Source: Fimbriimonas ginsengisoli Gsoil 348
Lineage (GTDB): Bacteria > Armatimonadota > Fimbriimonadia > Fimbriimonadales > Fimbriimonadaceae
Direction of reading: 5' to 3'
Assembly: GCA_945881865.1 (NCBI GenBank)
Contig: CAMCVK010000016.1
Coordinates: 1-55,018 of the forward strand
Length of the DNA stretch: 55,018 bases
Positions 24,139 to 32,357 of the stretch are shown in pieces. Below the pieces are notes generated by a model that did no database searches, had not been told where the DNA came from, and worked only from the letters and a program-made list of their open reading frames with translations. How positions within the stretch are numbered: the first letter of the stretch is position 1; each line of letters opens with the position of its first letter. A program made the translations under genes and the position numbers.

Positions 24139-25134
24139 TTATTCCAGCCGGAGAATCGGCATCAGCCGAACTTCCGCCTCCACCGTCCCGGATTGCGTTC
24201 GAACGTTCACGATTTCACGCTCAAACGCGGCGTCGGTTTTCACGATGGCGGCGGCGATGTGGCCGTAGTCGGGCGAGAATCCCGCACTCGTCACGGTGCC
24301 AACGTCGCCCTTTCGAGAATGGATGACGGTATCGCCGATTGTGAGCGGCGACTTCGCCACCAGGCCCACCCATTGGCGCGCGCTTTGGCCGCGGCTGTGC
24401 ATCCGCATCAGCACTTCTTGGCCGGTATAGCAGCCTTTGTTGTGGCTGATGTGGCGGCTGGAGAACGCATTTCCCATCTCGGGTGGCCAGTTCTTTTGTG
24501 TCATGTCTTGGCCAAATATCGGCACGCCGGCCTCGAGCCGCGCCACATCGTAGGCCGCTGCCGACACTGCCGTAAACGATTCCTTTAGCGCGGAAAGGGC
24601 CTTGCGCTTCGCGCCGGGAACCCAAACATCCCATCCGCCCATCCCGGTTCGGTTCGATCGCAGAACGTAAACTTCAGCTCCTTCAAACTCGGCAGTCGCG
24701 GCGTCGAGCTTGGGCAGGGTGAGGAGCGCGCCGAGCTGCGACGTCGCGCGCGGACCTTGGACGCTGAGCAAGCGGTAGGTCTTGGAGAGATCGACCGCCG
24801 TCACGTCTTCCATGATCACCATTTGCTGGGTTCGCAAAATCACTGCCGGAATCGTGCTGGCGGCGAGGGTTGCGACCATCCGCATCGGCAAAGACCACAC
24901 GTCGAGCACCGAGATGGTGTGGCCGGTCGGCTCGCAGAAACAGAAAGCGGTCGAGGCACCGGTGTCGAAGTTGCGCAGGTTATTGGTGACCTGCCCCTGA
25001 AGCCAGCCCTTCCGGTCGTCGCCTTCGAACGCGAGCAAGCCAAGATGCGGGAGGTCGACCAGGCCGCAGTCTTCGCGAAGTCGGTCGTAGTCGGCAATCA
25101 CCGCCTCGGTCGTAAATTGAAGAAGGTCGGACAT
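24139..25134 (-). CDS. ygfZ: YgfZ/GcvT-like folate-binding protein
   Basis: 331 aa. GcvT-fold protein with the family signature NKGCYTGQE (Lys233, Cys235), which distinguishes YgfZ/IBA57 proteins from true aminomethyltransferases. These bind tetrahydrofolate and support maturation or repair of certain Fe-S enzymes. Other blocks: RKGWLQGQVTNNLRN, LSVQGPRA and RLEAGVPIFGQDMT. Divergent from the DUF2993 gene. Confidence 0.92.
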   Translation of the reverse strand: MSDLLQFTTEAVIADYDRLREDCGLVDLPHLGLLAFEGDDRKGWLQGQVTNNLRNFDTGASTAFCFCEPTGHTISVLDVWSLPMRMVATLAASTIPAVILRTQQMVIMEDVTAVDLSKTYRLLSVQGPRATSQLGALLTLPKLDAATAEFEGAEVYVLRSNRTGMGGWDVWVPGAKRKALSALKESFTAVSAAAYDVARLEAGVPIFGQDMTQKNWPPEMGNAFSSRHISHNKGCYTGQEVLMRMHSRGQSARQWVGLVAKSPLTIGDTVIHSRKGDVGTVTSAGFSPDYGHIAAAIVKTDAAFEREIVNVRTQSGTVEAEVRLMPILRLE

Positions 25135-25209
25135 ACAGAGTTTCGAACCGGAGAGTTTGTGCGCGACAATACAACTGTGGGTCGCACACCTAACCCATTG
25201 GATTCAATT

Positions 25210-25266
25210 ATGAATGACCCGTCCGTCCCATTGCGACCTTTCTTAACTTTGCGGGGCTTCCGGTGA
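25210..25266 (+). CDS. 18-codon upstream ORF coupled to the DUF2993 gene
   Basis: ATG at 25210 opens an 18-codon frame (MNDPSVPLRPFLTLRGFR) ending in a TGA that overlaps the GTG of the next gene (GTGA, 25263-25266). The overlap has the same geometry as real gene junctions in this window, which suggests translational coupling. There is no protein-level evidence, so this could be chance. Confidence 0.35.
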   Translation: MNDPSVPLRPFLTLRGFR

Positions 25267-26126
25267 ACCCTTGGCTACTTGGCCTGGCTGGCGGACTGCT
25301 TTTTGGCGGCGAGCTAGTGCGCGATTTCGAGAGGGCCGCCGCGCGCGACGTCCGATCAAAGCTCGTGGCTGAATCTGGCCGCGAGATCAAAGTGAAGGTG
25401 ACGGCGAAGACGTCACTTGGGTCGGCGTTTGGCAACGTCGGAAGCGTTCGCATCGCGGCGGGTCAGTTTACGACGCCCGGTTTGCCGCTGTTCACCGAAC
25501 CGGAGCGGAGCCAAAAAGGCCGCCTCGGTCGCCTGTTTCTGGACCTTTCCGACTTTCGGCTGGGTGAACTTCGGGTGGAGTCGTTGACGGCCGAGATCCC
25601 GAATTGCCGGTTTGACTTCTCGCTTGCCGTTTCGAAAAAGCAGTTCCGGCTGAGCAAGAGCGGACTTGGGACCGGCGAGGTTCGGCTGCGGGCCGAGGAC
25701 CTTGCGGCGTTCATTCTGAAAAAATATTCTGAGGTCAAAACGTGCACGGTTCAGTTTGCGGGCGGCAAGGCGATCGTGGAGGGCGACGGCGAATTCTTGC
25801 TTCTGCAGACGAAGTTTCGGGTGGAGGCACGGCTGACGCCCACCTCGCCGACCCAGCTCAGCCTGACCGACGCAACGATGACCTTCGACGGCCGCCCGGC
25901 CGACGATGCCTCGCGACAAGTTCTGCTGGAAACGCTCAATCCGGTGGTCGATCTCGATAAAGACTTGGGCCTTCTCGATGCCATGGCGATTGAGTCTGTA
26001 ACGGCCGAGAACAACGAGTTGACGGTGCGCGGAAAGACCAAAATTCCCCTGCAGCCCGCCGTTTCCCCAGGCGGTACGCTAAATGTATGGAACCGGAATC
26101 GGGAAATCCGGTTGAAACTACGGTGA
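25263..26126 (+). CDS. DUF2993/LmeA-like lipid-binding protein
   Basis: 287 aa from GTG 25263. The N-terminus (MNPWLLGLAGGLLFGGELV) can serve as a short membrane anchor or signal. The rest is a beta-rich DUF2993-type domain: RLFLDLSDFRLGELRVESL, KSGLGTGEVRLRAEDLAAFI (the characteristic A-x-I-T/R-x-EDL segment), then GEFLLLQTKFRVEARLTP. LmeA, the best-known member, binds phosphatidylinositides in the mycobacterial envelope, so a lipid-related envelope role is inferred. It overlaps the downstream glycosyltransferase by 40 bp. Confidence 0.75.
   Translation: MNPWLLGLAGGLLFGGELVRDFERAAARDVRSKLVAESGREIKVKVTAKTSLGSAFGNVGSVRIAAGQFTTPGLPLFTEPERSQKGRLGRLFLDLSDFRLGELRVESLTAEIPNCRFDFSLAVSKKQFRLSKSGLGTGEVRLRAEDLAAFILKKYSEVKTCTVQFAGGKAIVEGDGEFLLLQTKFRVEARLTPTSPTQLSLTDATMTFDGRPADDASRQVLLETLNPVVDLDKDLGLLDAMAIESVTAENNELTVRGKTKIPLQPAVSPGGTLNVWNRNREIRLKLR
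26075..26080 (+). promoter_or_regulatory. -10-like box giving a leaderless glycosyltransferase mRNA
   Basis: TACGCT, six bases (aaatgt), then ATG. The box is inside the 3' end of the DUF2993 coding sequence. Confidence 0.5.
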
Positions 26127-26821
26127 CGCCTGCGTATGAAGTCACCGTGATTGTTCCGGCCCTCAACGAAGAGGCCACCATTGCCGAGGTCATCGAGCGC
26201 GTCCTCGCGATTCCTTTTCGGGTTCAGATGATCGTCGTGAACGACGGCTCGACCGACCGTACGCCCGAGATTTTGGCCGGCTACGGCGACCGGATTCTGG
26301 TGCTGCACAACCCCACGCGCGGCGGCAAAGGCAACGCGATCCGCAAGGCGGTGCCCCATGCGACCGGCCGCGCGACGATTATTCAGGACGCCGACCTGGA
26401 GTACTTCCCGGAGGAAATTGGCACCGTGATCGGCCCGATTCTGAAGGGCGAGGCAAACGCGGTCTATGGCAGCCGATTCCACCAGGGCCTGCCGAAGACG
26501 ATGGCCCTGCCAAACAAGATCGTGAACCGGCTTCTGGCGTTGTGCGTTCGGGTGGTCTATCAGCGCCCGATGACCGACGAGGCGACCTGCTATAAGGCGT
26601 TTCGAACTGATCTTCTGGTGAAAATGGACCTTCAGTGCGAGCGGTTTGAGTTCTGCCCGGAGGTCACGGCGAAGGCGATCCGGCTGGGCGAGACGATCCT
26701 AGAGGTGCCGATTCGGTATGTCGCGCGGAGTAAGGAAGCGGGGAAGAAGATCCGCTGGACCGACGCCCCCGAAGCGTTCTGGACGCTGTTCCGCTACCGC
26801 AACTGGCGCCCAAAGGGATAG
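26087..26821 (+). CDS. family 2 glycosyltransferase (polyprenyl-phosphate sugar transferase type)
   Basis: 244 aa, GT-A fold. Nucleotide-sugar binding: VTVIVPALNEEATIAEVI and VVNDGSTDRT; the metal-binding aspartates in IIQDADLEYFPEE; acceptor-side elements YGSRFHQG and CYKAFRTDLL. No transmembrane segment is present, similar to DPM1-like dolichyl/undecaprenyl-phosphate mannose or glucose synthases. The stop TAG lies in the first bases of the hairpin repeat patch that follows. Own promoter inside the previous gene. Confidence 0.92.
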   Translation: MEPESGNPVETTVTPAYEVTVIVPALNEEATIAEVIERVLAIPFRVQMIVVNDGSTDRTPEILAGYGDRILVLHNPTRGGKGNAIRKAVPHATGRATIIQDADLEYFPEEIGTVIGPILKGEANAVYGSRFHQGLPKTMALPNKIVNRLLALCVRVVYQRPMTDEATCYKAFRTDLLVKMDLQCERFEFCPEVTAKAIRLGETILEVPIRYVARSKEAGKKIRWTDAPEAFWTLFRYRNWRPKG

Positions 26822-27050
26822 GTTGAACCCGACGCGAAGCGTAGAGCCCCAGCCTCTGTGGCTGGGCATAATTGCGCGACGGCACTACAGCCCTTCGGGC
26901 TAGGTCGAACCCAACGCGAAGCGTAGAGCCCCAGCCTCTCTGGCTGGGCATAATTGCGCGACGGCACGGAGCCGCTGGCTACAGCCCTTCGGGCTAGGTC
27001 GAACCCAACGCGAAGCGTGTAGCCCCAGCCTCTGTGGCTGGGCAAATCCG
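26821..27050. repeat. three tandem copies of an 82-94 bp hairpin-bearing repeat unit
   Basis: Units start at 26821, 26903 and 26997 with GGTYGAACCC then ACGCGAAGCGT; each carries the hairpin CCCAGCC-tctSt-GGCTGGG, and units 1 and 2 continue through TAATTGCGCGACGGCAC to AGCCC-ttc-GGGCT. Unit 2 has a 12-bp insertion and unit 3 is cut short. The first unit begins with the last base of the glycosyltransferase stop codon, as if the repeat had been added right at the gene end. Confidence 0.8.
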
Positions 27051-27057
27051 TCCACGA

Positions 27058-27210
27058 TCGATCCTGGAGGGATCGCAGACGGTAGCCCCGGGTCGAAGAC
27101 CCGGGGAATAGGCACGTAAGTTCCCCGACGCTGGAGGCGTCGCAGAACCTAAGGTCCCGTTTCCATCAGGCAAGCTCTGCTTGCCATCGCCGGTGAAAAC
27201 CAACCGGCGT
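27058..27210. repeat. array of five further hairpin repeats
   Basis: In order: GATCC-tggag-GGATC (27060-27074), CCCCGGGTC-gaa-GACCCGGGG (27086-27106), GACGC-tggag-GCGTC (27127-27141), GGCAAGC-tct-GCTTGCC (27169-27185) and CGCCGGT/ACCGGCG (27189-27209). The first and third share the loop TGGAG and the flank CGCAGA, so they are versions of one element. They look like interspersed palindromic repeats, not coding sequence. Confidence 0.75.
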
Positions 27211-27295
27211 CTCCCTAACACGCGTCGCGGTCGGCCTGACGGGTGCCGCGCAATGGGGCGCGGATTCAAGTAACTCGCGGCGGAGCGGGAGCCCG
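27211..27295. other. intergenic stretch before the dGTPase-like gene
   Basis: No coding frame. It contains a purine-rich ribosome-binding region (gcggagcgggag) just before the GTG at 27296. No promoter hexamers stand out. Confidence 0.4.
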
Positions 27296-28291
27296 GTGCG
27301 TCTGTTCCTTGTGCCTCACCACGTCCGAGAAGAAACCGAGCGGCGAGAGCAGGACCAACTCTCCCCCTTCGCCGCCGTTGCGGTGGCTTCGGTCGGCCGT
27401 GCCTACCCTGAGCCGCAAGACCCGGTGCGCACCTGTTACCAGCGCGACCGCGACCGAATCCTCCACTCGAAAAGCTTCCGCCGCCTGAAGCACAAAACCC
27501 AGGTCTTCATCGACCCGGACGGCGACCACTACCGAACCCGCCTCACCCACACCCTCGAGGTCGCCCAAATCGCCCGCACCATCGGCCGCGCCCTCCGCCT
27601 CAACGAAGACCTGATCGAGGCGATCGCGCTCGCCCACGACCTCGGCCATCCGCCGTTTGGCCACGCGGGAGAGGCCGCTCTGCACGACGCCCGGCAGCAC
27701 TTCGGAGACGGCGAGTTCCGCCACGACCTACAATCCATTCGCATCGTCGACATCCTGGAGCCGCTCAATCTCACCGAGGAAACCCGCCTGGGAATCGGCG
27801 GCCACAGCAAGGGCCGGAAGGACCTGGCCGACGACGACGGGATGCCCGTCAGCACGCTCGAAGCCGCCGTCGTGCGCATCAGCGACCGCATCGCTTACTT
27901 GAACCATGACCTGGACGACGCCGTCCGAAGCGGCCTCATCCCGGGCATCCCGAACTTCGTCCTGCCGTTCGGTGCGAGCCACGGCGACCGAATCGGCACG
28001 ATGGTGGAAGATGTCATCCAGCAGAGCCTCGGCCAGCCTGCGATCCGGCTGTCGCCCGAGCATCGGGAAGCCTCGAACCACCTCAAGGAGTGGCTGTTCG
28101 AAAACGTGTACCTGCGGTATCCGCAGGCCTTCCCGGATATCCGCAAGGCGAAGGGAATCGTCGCCGAGCTCTACGCTTTCCACCGAGAAAACGGCCCGCA
28201 AGAGGCGCTGGATTACGTAGCCGGGATGACGGACCGGTTTGCGATCGAAGCGTTCACCGCGCTTCGCATCCCGGCCCGCTGGCGTGTCTAA
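27296..28291 (+). CDS. deoxyguanosinetriphosphate triphosphohydrolase-like HD protein
   Basis: 331 aa from GTG 27296. Hydrolyses dNTPs to nucleoside and triphosphate. The Dgt pattern is clear: DRDRILHSKSFRRLKHKTQVF, HYRTRLTHTLEVAQIARTI with the first metal His, IALAHDLGHPPFGHAGE with the HD pair, and RISDRIAYLNHDLDDA with the last Asp. Length about 330 fits the short dGTPase-like subfamily rather than the 500-residue enterobacterial Dgt. It converges on the phosphatase gene with only 3 bp between the stops. Confidence 0.92.
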   Translation: MRLFLVPHHVREETERREQDQLSPFAAVAVASVGRAYPEPQDPVRTCYQRDRDRILHSKSFRRLKHKTQVFIDPDGDHYRTRLTHTLEVAQIARTIGRALRLNEDLIEAIALAHDLGHPPFGHAGEAALHDARQHFGDGEFRHDLQSIRIVDILEPLNLTEETRLGIGGHSKGRKDLADDDGMPVSTLEAAVVRISDRIAYLNHDLDDAVRSGLIPGIPNFVLPFGASHGDRIGTMVEDVIQQSLGQPAIRLSPEHREASNHLKEWLFENVYLRYPQAFPDIRKAKGIVAELYAFHRENGPQEALDYVAGMTDRFAIEAFTALRIPARWRV

Positions 28292-28294
28292 CGT

Positions 28295-30133
28295 CTATTT
28301 TCGAAGCTCAAACGAGTCGAAAAGGCGGCGATCGATGTCGTAAGCCCGGAACTCGAGCCGGGTGCGGTCGGCCCAAACCATGCCGTAGTGATGCCCGGTC
28401 CGAACCGTGTGGCTGAAGGTGTGATGGGTTGGCGCAAACTGCTCCGGGCCCCCTCCCCCTCCGCCAACCACCAGGTACACCGTCCCGGAAGGGTCATATT
28501 TGCCGTCGCGCAGGGGCTGAGTCCGCTCGTAAGAGTGGATATGGCCTGAGAAGCAAAGGTCCACGCCGTACTTGTCGTACAGTTTGGTGAGCGGCCGAAC
28601 TGATAGGTCGCCGCCTAGAATCGGGCCACGGGCGGCGTTGCCGTAGTCGTCCAAATCGGAGGAATAGGGCGGGTAGTGGTGCGCAACGATTTTCCATATC
28701 GCCTTGCTCGCGGCCAGCTCTTTCTCGAGCCACTTGTACTGGACAGACCCCGGCGATACATCGTGCTCCGTGTCAACCACCCAAATTTGGACGTCCCCAG
28801 TTTGGTAAGTGTAATAGTATTCGGGTTCTGGCAAGGCGAAGTGGTCGTAATACAACCGGGCATTTCGCTCGTGGTTGCCAAGAACCGGCAGTAGGGGAAC
28901 GTGCGAAAGCATCGGCCGCATGCTTCCAAAGAAGGCATCCGTCCAGTCCGACTTAAGCCAGCCGGTGCCCACCAAGTCGCCGACGATCAAGGCGAAGTCC
29001 GGCCGGGCGGCAAACATGCCGTCGCCGATCTGGCGATTGATGGTTGGCTGGTCCTGCGTGTCGCCAACGACGGCAAACTTCACCGGCGCACCCGGCAACG
29101 AGGCGGTCCGAAAGCTACTCCACTCGCTTACGGCTTTCTCGCCGCCCAGCGACGAATCGACGCGAACGAAATACGTTGTCGCCGGGGCCAAGTTCTTCAG
29201 CTCGACTTCATGCAGTCTTCCGGCGTTACCGGTGACTTCCATCGTACGTTGCGTGCTGGGCCCAAACGAAACTTTGGATGGAGAACTTCGCGTGGTCTCC
29301 CACATCACCGTCACCGACTCAGCGGTTGGATACACGAAGTAAGGGGCAACTGTGAATCGCTGGGGACCGCTATCTGCATTGGGCATCGGCTTTGGCACCA
29401 GCGCCGCCGCAGAAGTTACGACTTCGTCGGGCGTTGCCGCCCGGTCAAAAAGCGACGCCTGACTTACAAACCCTTCGAAGCGGTAAGAGCGCGGCCCTTC
29501 CCACCAGCCGCCGAAGCACACGCCCGCGCGCCCGTTGTAGACGATCTCCCCAAACTCGGCTGGCTGCTGGCCAACCTCCTTGCCGTCAATGTAAAAGCGA
29601 ATCTGGCGACCGTCATAGCTCGCGACTGCGGAGTGCACGGTATTCGGGGCTAAGGTAGCCGCCGACCGAATCGTCGCCTCGGCATTGGCGGCTTTCTCGC
29701 CTCGGCTGGCAAGGGTGAACTCCGGCTTTCCGTCCCGGGTGACGATGCGCCATCCGGTCAGGCCGGTCTCAGGCTGGAAAATGCAGCCGACAACGCCTTG
29801 AACACCCTTTGTGGAATTCAGCGCAAAGTTGACCGAGACGGTGAAATCGCGCTTCGGCATCTTTGGCCAGGCCGCCCGCTCGTTCCAAAAGAGGGTGAGC
29901 TCGTCGCCTTGGCCGTCTAGCGTGAGGCCGCCGACTCCGTCGAGCTTCGCGTCTTTGGGAAAGCCGGAGACGTAGAGATCGGGACCAACGGAAGAGTGAA
30001 GCTTGCCGTCTTGGTATCTCGCATTGGTCATCTCCCAGTGGGCGACCGGAGGAATTTGCGCAGAAGCCGAGCCAAGCATCATCAGCGTAAGGAGGAGCAC
30101 GCGCCTATTTTGGCCCACGATGGCAACAACCAT
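28295..30133 (-). CDS. secreted LamG - purple-acid-phosphatase-like metallophosphoesterase
   Basis: 612 aa. Signal peptide (RRVLLLTLMMLGSASAQ), LamG/concanavalin-like domain (about 30-245, with DFTVSVNFALNSTKG and RIRFYIDGKEVG-like strands), fibronectin-like purple acid phosphatase N-domain (about 255-345), and a calcineurin-type phosphoesterase with metal ligands in FAVVGDTQD, LIVGDLVGTG, VLGNHERN, VAHHYPPYS and FSGHIHSYERT. Probably an extracellular phosphatase. Starts at 30133, 30118 and 30100 are all possible; the first lies inside a strong hairpin, and the last would follow CAAAAT by 6 nt as in leaderless genes here but loses the Arg pair of the signal peptide. Confidence 0.88.
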   Translation of the reverse strand: MVVAIVGQNRRVLLLTLMMLGSASAQIPPVAHWEMTNARYQDGKLHSSVGPDLYVSGFPKDAKLDGVGGLTLDGQGDELTLFWNERAAWPKMPKRDFTVSVNFALNSTKGVQGVVGCIFQPETGLTGWRIVTRDGKPEFTLASRGEKAANAEATIRSAATLAPNTVHSAVASYDGRQIRFYIDGKEVGQQPAEFGEIVYNGRAGVCFGGWWEGPRSYRFEGFVSQASLFDRAATPDEVVTSAAALVPKPMPNADSGPQRFTVAPYFVYPTAESVTVMWETTRSSPSKVSFGPSTQRTMEVTGNAGRLHEVELKNLAPATTYFVRVDSSLGGEKAVSEWSSFRTASLPGAPVKFAVVGDTQDQPTINRQIGDGMFAARPDFALIVGDLVGTGWLKSDWTDAFFGSMRPMLSHVPLLPVLGNHERNARLYYDHFALPEPEYYYTYQTGDVQIWVVDTEHDVSPGSVQYKWLEKELAASKAIWKIVAHHYPPYSSDLDDYGNAARGPILGGDLSVRPLTKLYDKYGVDLCFSGHIHSYERTQPLRDGKYDPSGTVYLVVGGGGGGPEQFAPTHHTFSHTVRTGHHYGMVWADRTRLEFRAYDIDRRLFDSFELRK

Positions 30134-30144
30134 CGCGGGCCAAA
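30109..30144. terminator. strong hairpin between the flotillin-like and phosphatase genes
   Basis: TTTGGCCC-a-CGATGG pairs with CCATCG-c-GGGCCAAA around a 6-nt loop, 14 pairs with one mismatch. It follows the flotillin stop on the minus strand by a few bases but lacks a U-tract on that side. It contains two of the three possible phosphatase start codons. Confidence 0.5.
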
Positions 30145-30151
30145 GGGATCC

Positions 30152-31489
30152 TTACTGCTTGATTTGCGGCGGGCGAACCTGGCTCTGTCGCGGCAGTGGA
30201 TCAGCGGCGGTCGAAACCGTCGGCGCGGCCGGAGCCGGTGTCACCACGGTCGGTGCCGGGGTCGGTACCGGCGGATCGTTCCGCAGGGAAGTCTGCACCA
30301 ACTGCGCTGCCATCACGGTCTGGATGACGCTGCTGATCTGCTCGGCGGTGCTGTTCGAAGCTCCGCCGTTCTCTCCGCCCGAGATCGTGACCATGCGAGC
30401 CTGGGCTAGCGCGTTCGCGATCACGGGTGCGATCAGCGGCAGCATTTCAAGTTGCCGAAGCGCAAGGTACGCGTCGCCGCCTTCGGCGATGGCGTTGTTG
30501 ACTTCGCGGATGGCTTGCGCCTGAGCGATGGCAACCGTTCGAAGTCGGATGGCTTCGGCTTCGGCCTGAGCCTCGGCGTTCACCTTCAAACGCTCGGCGT
30601 CGGCAACCGCCTGGGCGATCTGCGTGGCGCGAAGCTCGGCCTCGCGCAGTTGACCAAGGGCCGATTGCTTCTGCGCTTCGGCGGTGGCGATCACCGCCGC
30701 GTTCTGGGCGCGTCGCTCTTCAAGGTCGCGCTGCTTGTCGTTGACGGCCTGCTCGGCGGCAAGTTGGGCTTCTTTCGCGCGGCGCTCTTGGTCTGCCTGA
30801 ACGATGTCGGCGTTGGCCTTCGCCTCCACGGCTGACTGGCGTCGTCGGGCTTCGGCGACTTCGCTCTGAACTTCCTTAATGTTGAGCGAGTTGAACACCA
30901 AACCGAGGTCCTGAAGCTCGCGCGAGCAAGCACTCTTGATGATGATCGCCAGGCGGTCGTCGTCCTCCACCGTGCTCAGGGCCGAGACCGGTTTGGCTAG
31001 CTCGGCCGCTTGGCCAGAGAACGAGACCTTCGCGTTAAACAACTCGTCGTGGTGCAGAAGGTTGATCGCGCGGCGTCCGGTCGAGGTCAACAGGTCAGTA
31101 AGCGTGGAATTCTGAACCGGGAGCGGCATCGCGAAAAACCGGTTGGCGGCGGTGCGAATCGTCTCGTTGGAATCTCCGACGGAAACGATGGCGCTGGCCA
31201 ACACGCGAACCTTGATCGGTCGTGGGTTACCCTGGCGGTCGACGTCCGCCGTCTGGTCGGCGATGTCCAAGTCGATGTTGATGGCCTTGCTAGGCAGGGT
31301 TGTTCCCGTTGTCAGCAACGGAATCTCCATCGACTTACCGGGGCCGCGGTACACGTGGGTTTTCCCGGTGATCCAGCTTACGATGCGAATGGTTCCCGCG
31401 TCCACCGTCCGCAGAATGCGGCTGATGAGCAGCGGTACCACGAAGACGAGGGCGACCAGAAGTGTCGCCCAGATGATGGTTTGTTGCAT
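30152..31489 (-). CDS. SPFH/flotillin-like membrane protein
   Basis: 445 aa. N-terminal transmembrane helix (about 5-24), SPFH/band-7 domain (about 30-215; DAGTIRIVSWITGKTHVYRG, PIKVRVLASAIVSVGDS, DLGLVFNSLNIKEVQ), a long Ala/Glu/Gln-rich flotillin coiled coil (about 215-345) and a Pro/Thr-rich tail. Flotillins organise membrane microdomains. The gene directly follows an NfeD-like partner, the common nfeD-flotillin arrangement. TAAGAT lies 6 nt before its ATG, so it can also be transcribed alone as a leaderless mRNA. Confidence 0.9.
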   Translation of the reverse strand: MQQTIIWATLLVALVFVVPLLISRILRTVDAGTIRIVSWITGKTHVYRGPGKSMEIPLLTTGTTLPSKAINIDLDIADQTADVDRQGNPRPIKVRVLASAIVSVGDSNETIRTAANRFFAMPLPVQNSTLTDLLTSTGRRAINLLHHDELFNAKVSFSGQAAELAKPVSALSTVEDDDRLAIIIKSACSRELQDLGLVFNSLNIKEVQSEVAEARRRQSAVEAKANADIVQADQERRAKEAQLAAEQAVNDKQRDLEERRAQNAAVIATAEAQKQSALGQLREAELRATQIAQAVADAERLKVNAEAQAEAEAIRLRTVAIAQAQAIREVNNAIAEGGDAYLALRQLEMLPLIAPVIANALAQARMVTISGGENGGASNSTAEQISSVIQTVMAAQLVQTSLRNDPPVPTPAPTVVTPAPAAPTVSTAADPLPRQSQVRPPQIKQ

Positions 31490-31495
31490 AGGGTT

Positions 31496-31501
31496 ATCTT
31501 A
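31496..31501 (-). promoter_or_regulatory. -10-like box giving a leaderless flotillin-like mRNA
   Basis: Minus strand TAAGAT, six bases (AACCCT), then ATG, in the gap after the NfeD-like gene. Confidence 0.55.
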
Positions 31502-31543
31502 CGAGAGTCGTTGCCTTGGGTTGATTCCGGCGTCGTGGGCAAA

Positions 31544-32308
31544 TCACGACGCCATCTCCTTGCTCACCTGGCACGTGTTACGTACCGGGTCAATGTCGAT
31601 GACCAAAAGTGTGTCGCCGCTTTGGACAGTGACGCCCTGTGCGACCTCCGCCGGGTCTAGGTGCGCGAGTACCTGAAAAATCTCGCCGTCAAGATTCAGC
31701 TTCAGCAATCCGCGACCGTTCGCGTCGAAGCGCATGGTCGCTTGACCGGTCGTCGCGAGTGCGCCGGCGAGACCGTCGATGGGTTTGCTGGCAAAGCTCA
31801 ACAAAAACCCCATCATTGGCCGGATCAGGGCGTAGTTGAAAACGATTCCGCCCAGGATGGCCAGCATAAGCAGGAGCGGCTCGGCGAACCGACCCGCCGC
31901 GAGTAGCCCGGCCGAGCCCGCGCCCAGCGCCAAGCTGAAGATGTCTAGCGGCGAGATGAGCAACCAAGAAGGGAAGTTCCGACCGTCGGTCGCCTTCGCG
32001 CCGGCGACTTTCACGCCCCGGGCGGCCACCGTTCGCACATGCAGCGGGCTAGATCCCGCGCCTTGGCTTACGCCGGTGTGATCGTGCGCCACCCCGTGGT
32101 TTCCTGTGTGCGCCGGTGTCGAAGGGCCGTGGGCAGCATGCCCCGCGCCAACATGACCATGACCGGCGTGACTGTGTCCGGCATGGCCGTGGCCCGAATC
32201 CAGCGTGTGGTTGCCGTGTCCGTGTTGATGACCATGACCGCCGACGAGAGAGAGGGCGGCCATGCTGACAAAGCCGATTAGGCCAACGAGAAAGAGAAGA
32301 AGGTACAC
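31544..32308 (-). CDS. NfeD-like membrane protein with histidine-rich loop
   Basis: 254 aa from GTG 32308, chosen because GGAAAG lies 6 nt upstream and the longer frame runs into trpF. First helix VYLLLFLVGLIGFVSMAAL, then an extraordinary loop of about 57 residues with 17 His, mostly as GH/HGH (for example GHGHQHGHGNH and AGHSHAGHGHVGAGH). Two or three more helices follow (DIFSLALGAGSAGLLAAG, LLLMLAILGGIVFNYALI), and a C-terminal OB-fold-like domain (ANGRGLLKLNLDGEIFQVLA, VQSGDTLLVIDID) as in NfeD. The His-rich loop suggests Zn, Ni or Cu binding outside the membrane, which is inference. Confidence 0.75.
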   Translation of the reverse strand: MYLLLFLVGLIGFVSMAALSLVGGHGHQHGHGNHTLDSGHGHAGHSHAGHGHVGAGHAAHGPSTPAHTGNHGVAHDHTGVSQGAGSSPLHVRTVAARGVKVAGAKATDGRNFPSWLLISPLDIFSLALGAGSAGLLAAGRFAEPLLLMLAILGGIVFNYALIRPMMGFLLSFASKPIDGLAGALATTGQATMRFDANGRGLLKLNLDGEIFQVLAHLDPAEVAQGVTVQSGDTLLVIDIDPVRNTCQVSKEMAS

Positions 32309-32357
32309 GGCTAACTTTCCATATCCAGAACGGACGGGTACCGTGCGAGGTTGCAGC

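Noticed and set aside
26821-27050. Tandem repeats that might be a CRISPR array
   Set aside because: Units are 82-94 bp and near-identical throughout, with no unique spacers of constant length and no cas genes nearby.
30109-30144. Hairpin as a plain intrinsic terminator of the flotillin-like gene
   Set aside because: No U-tract follows on the minus strand; recorded only as a hairpin of uncertain role.
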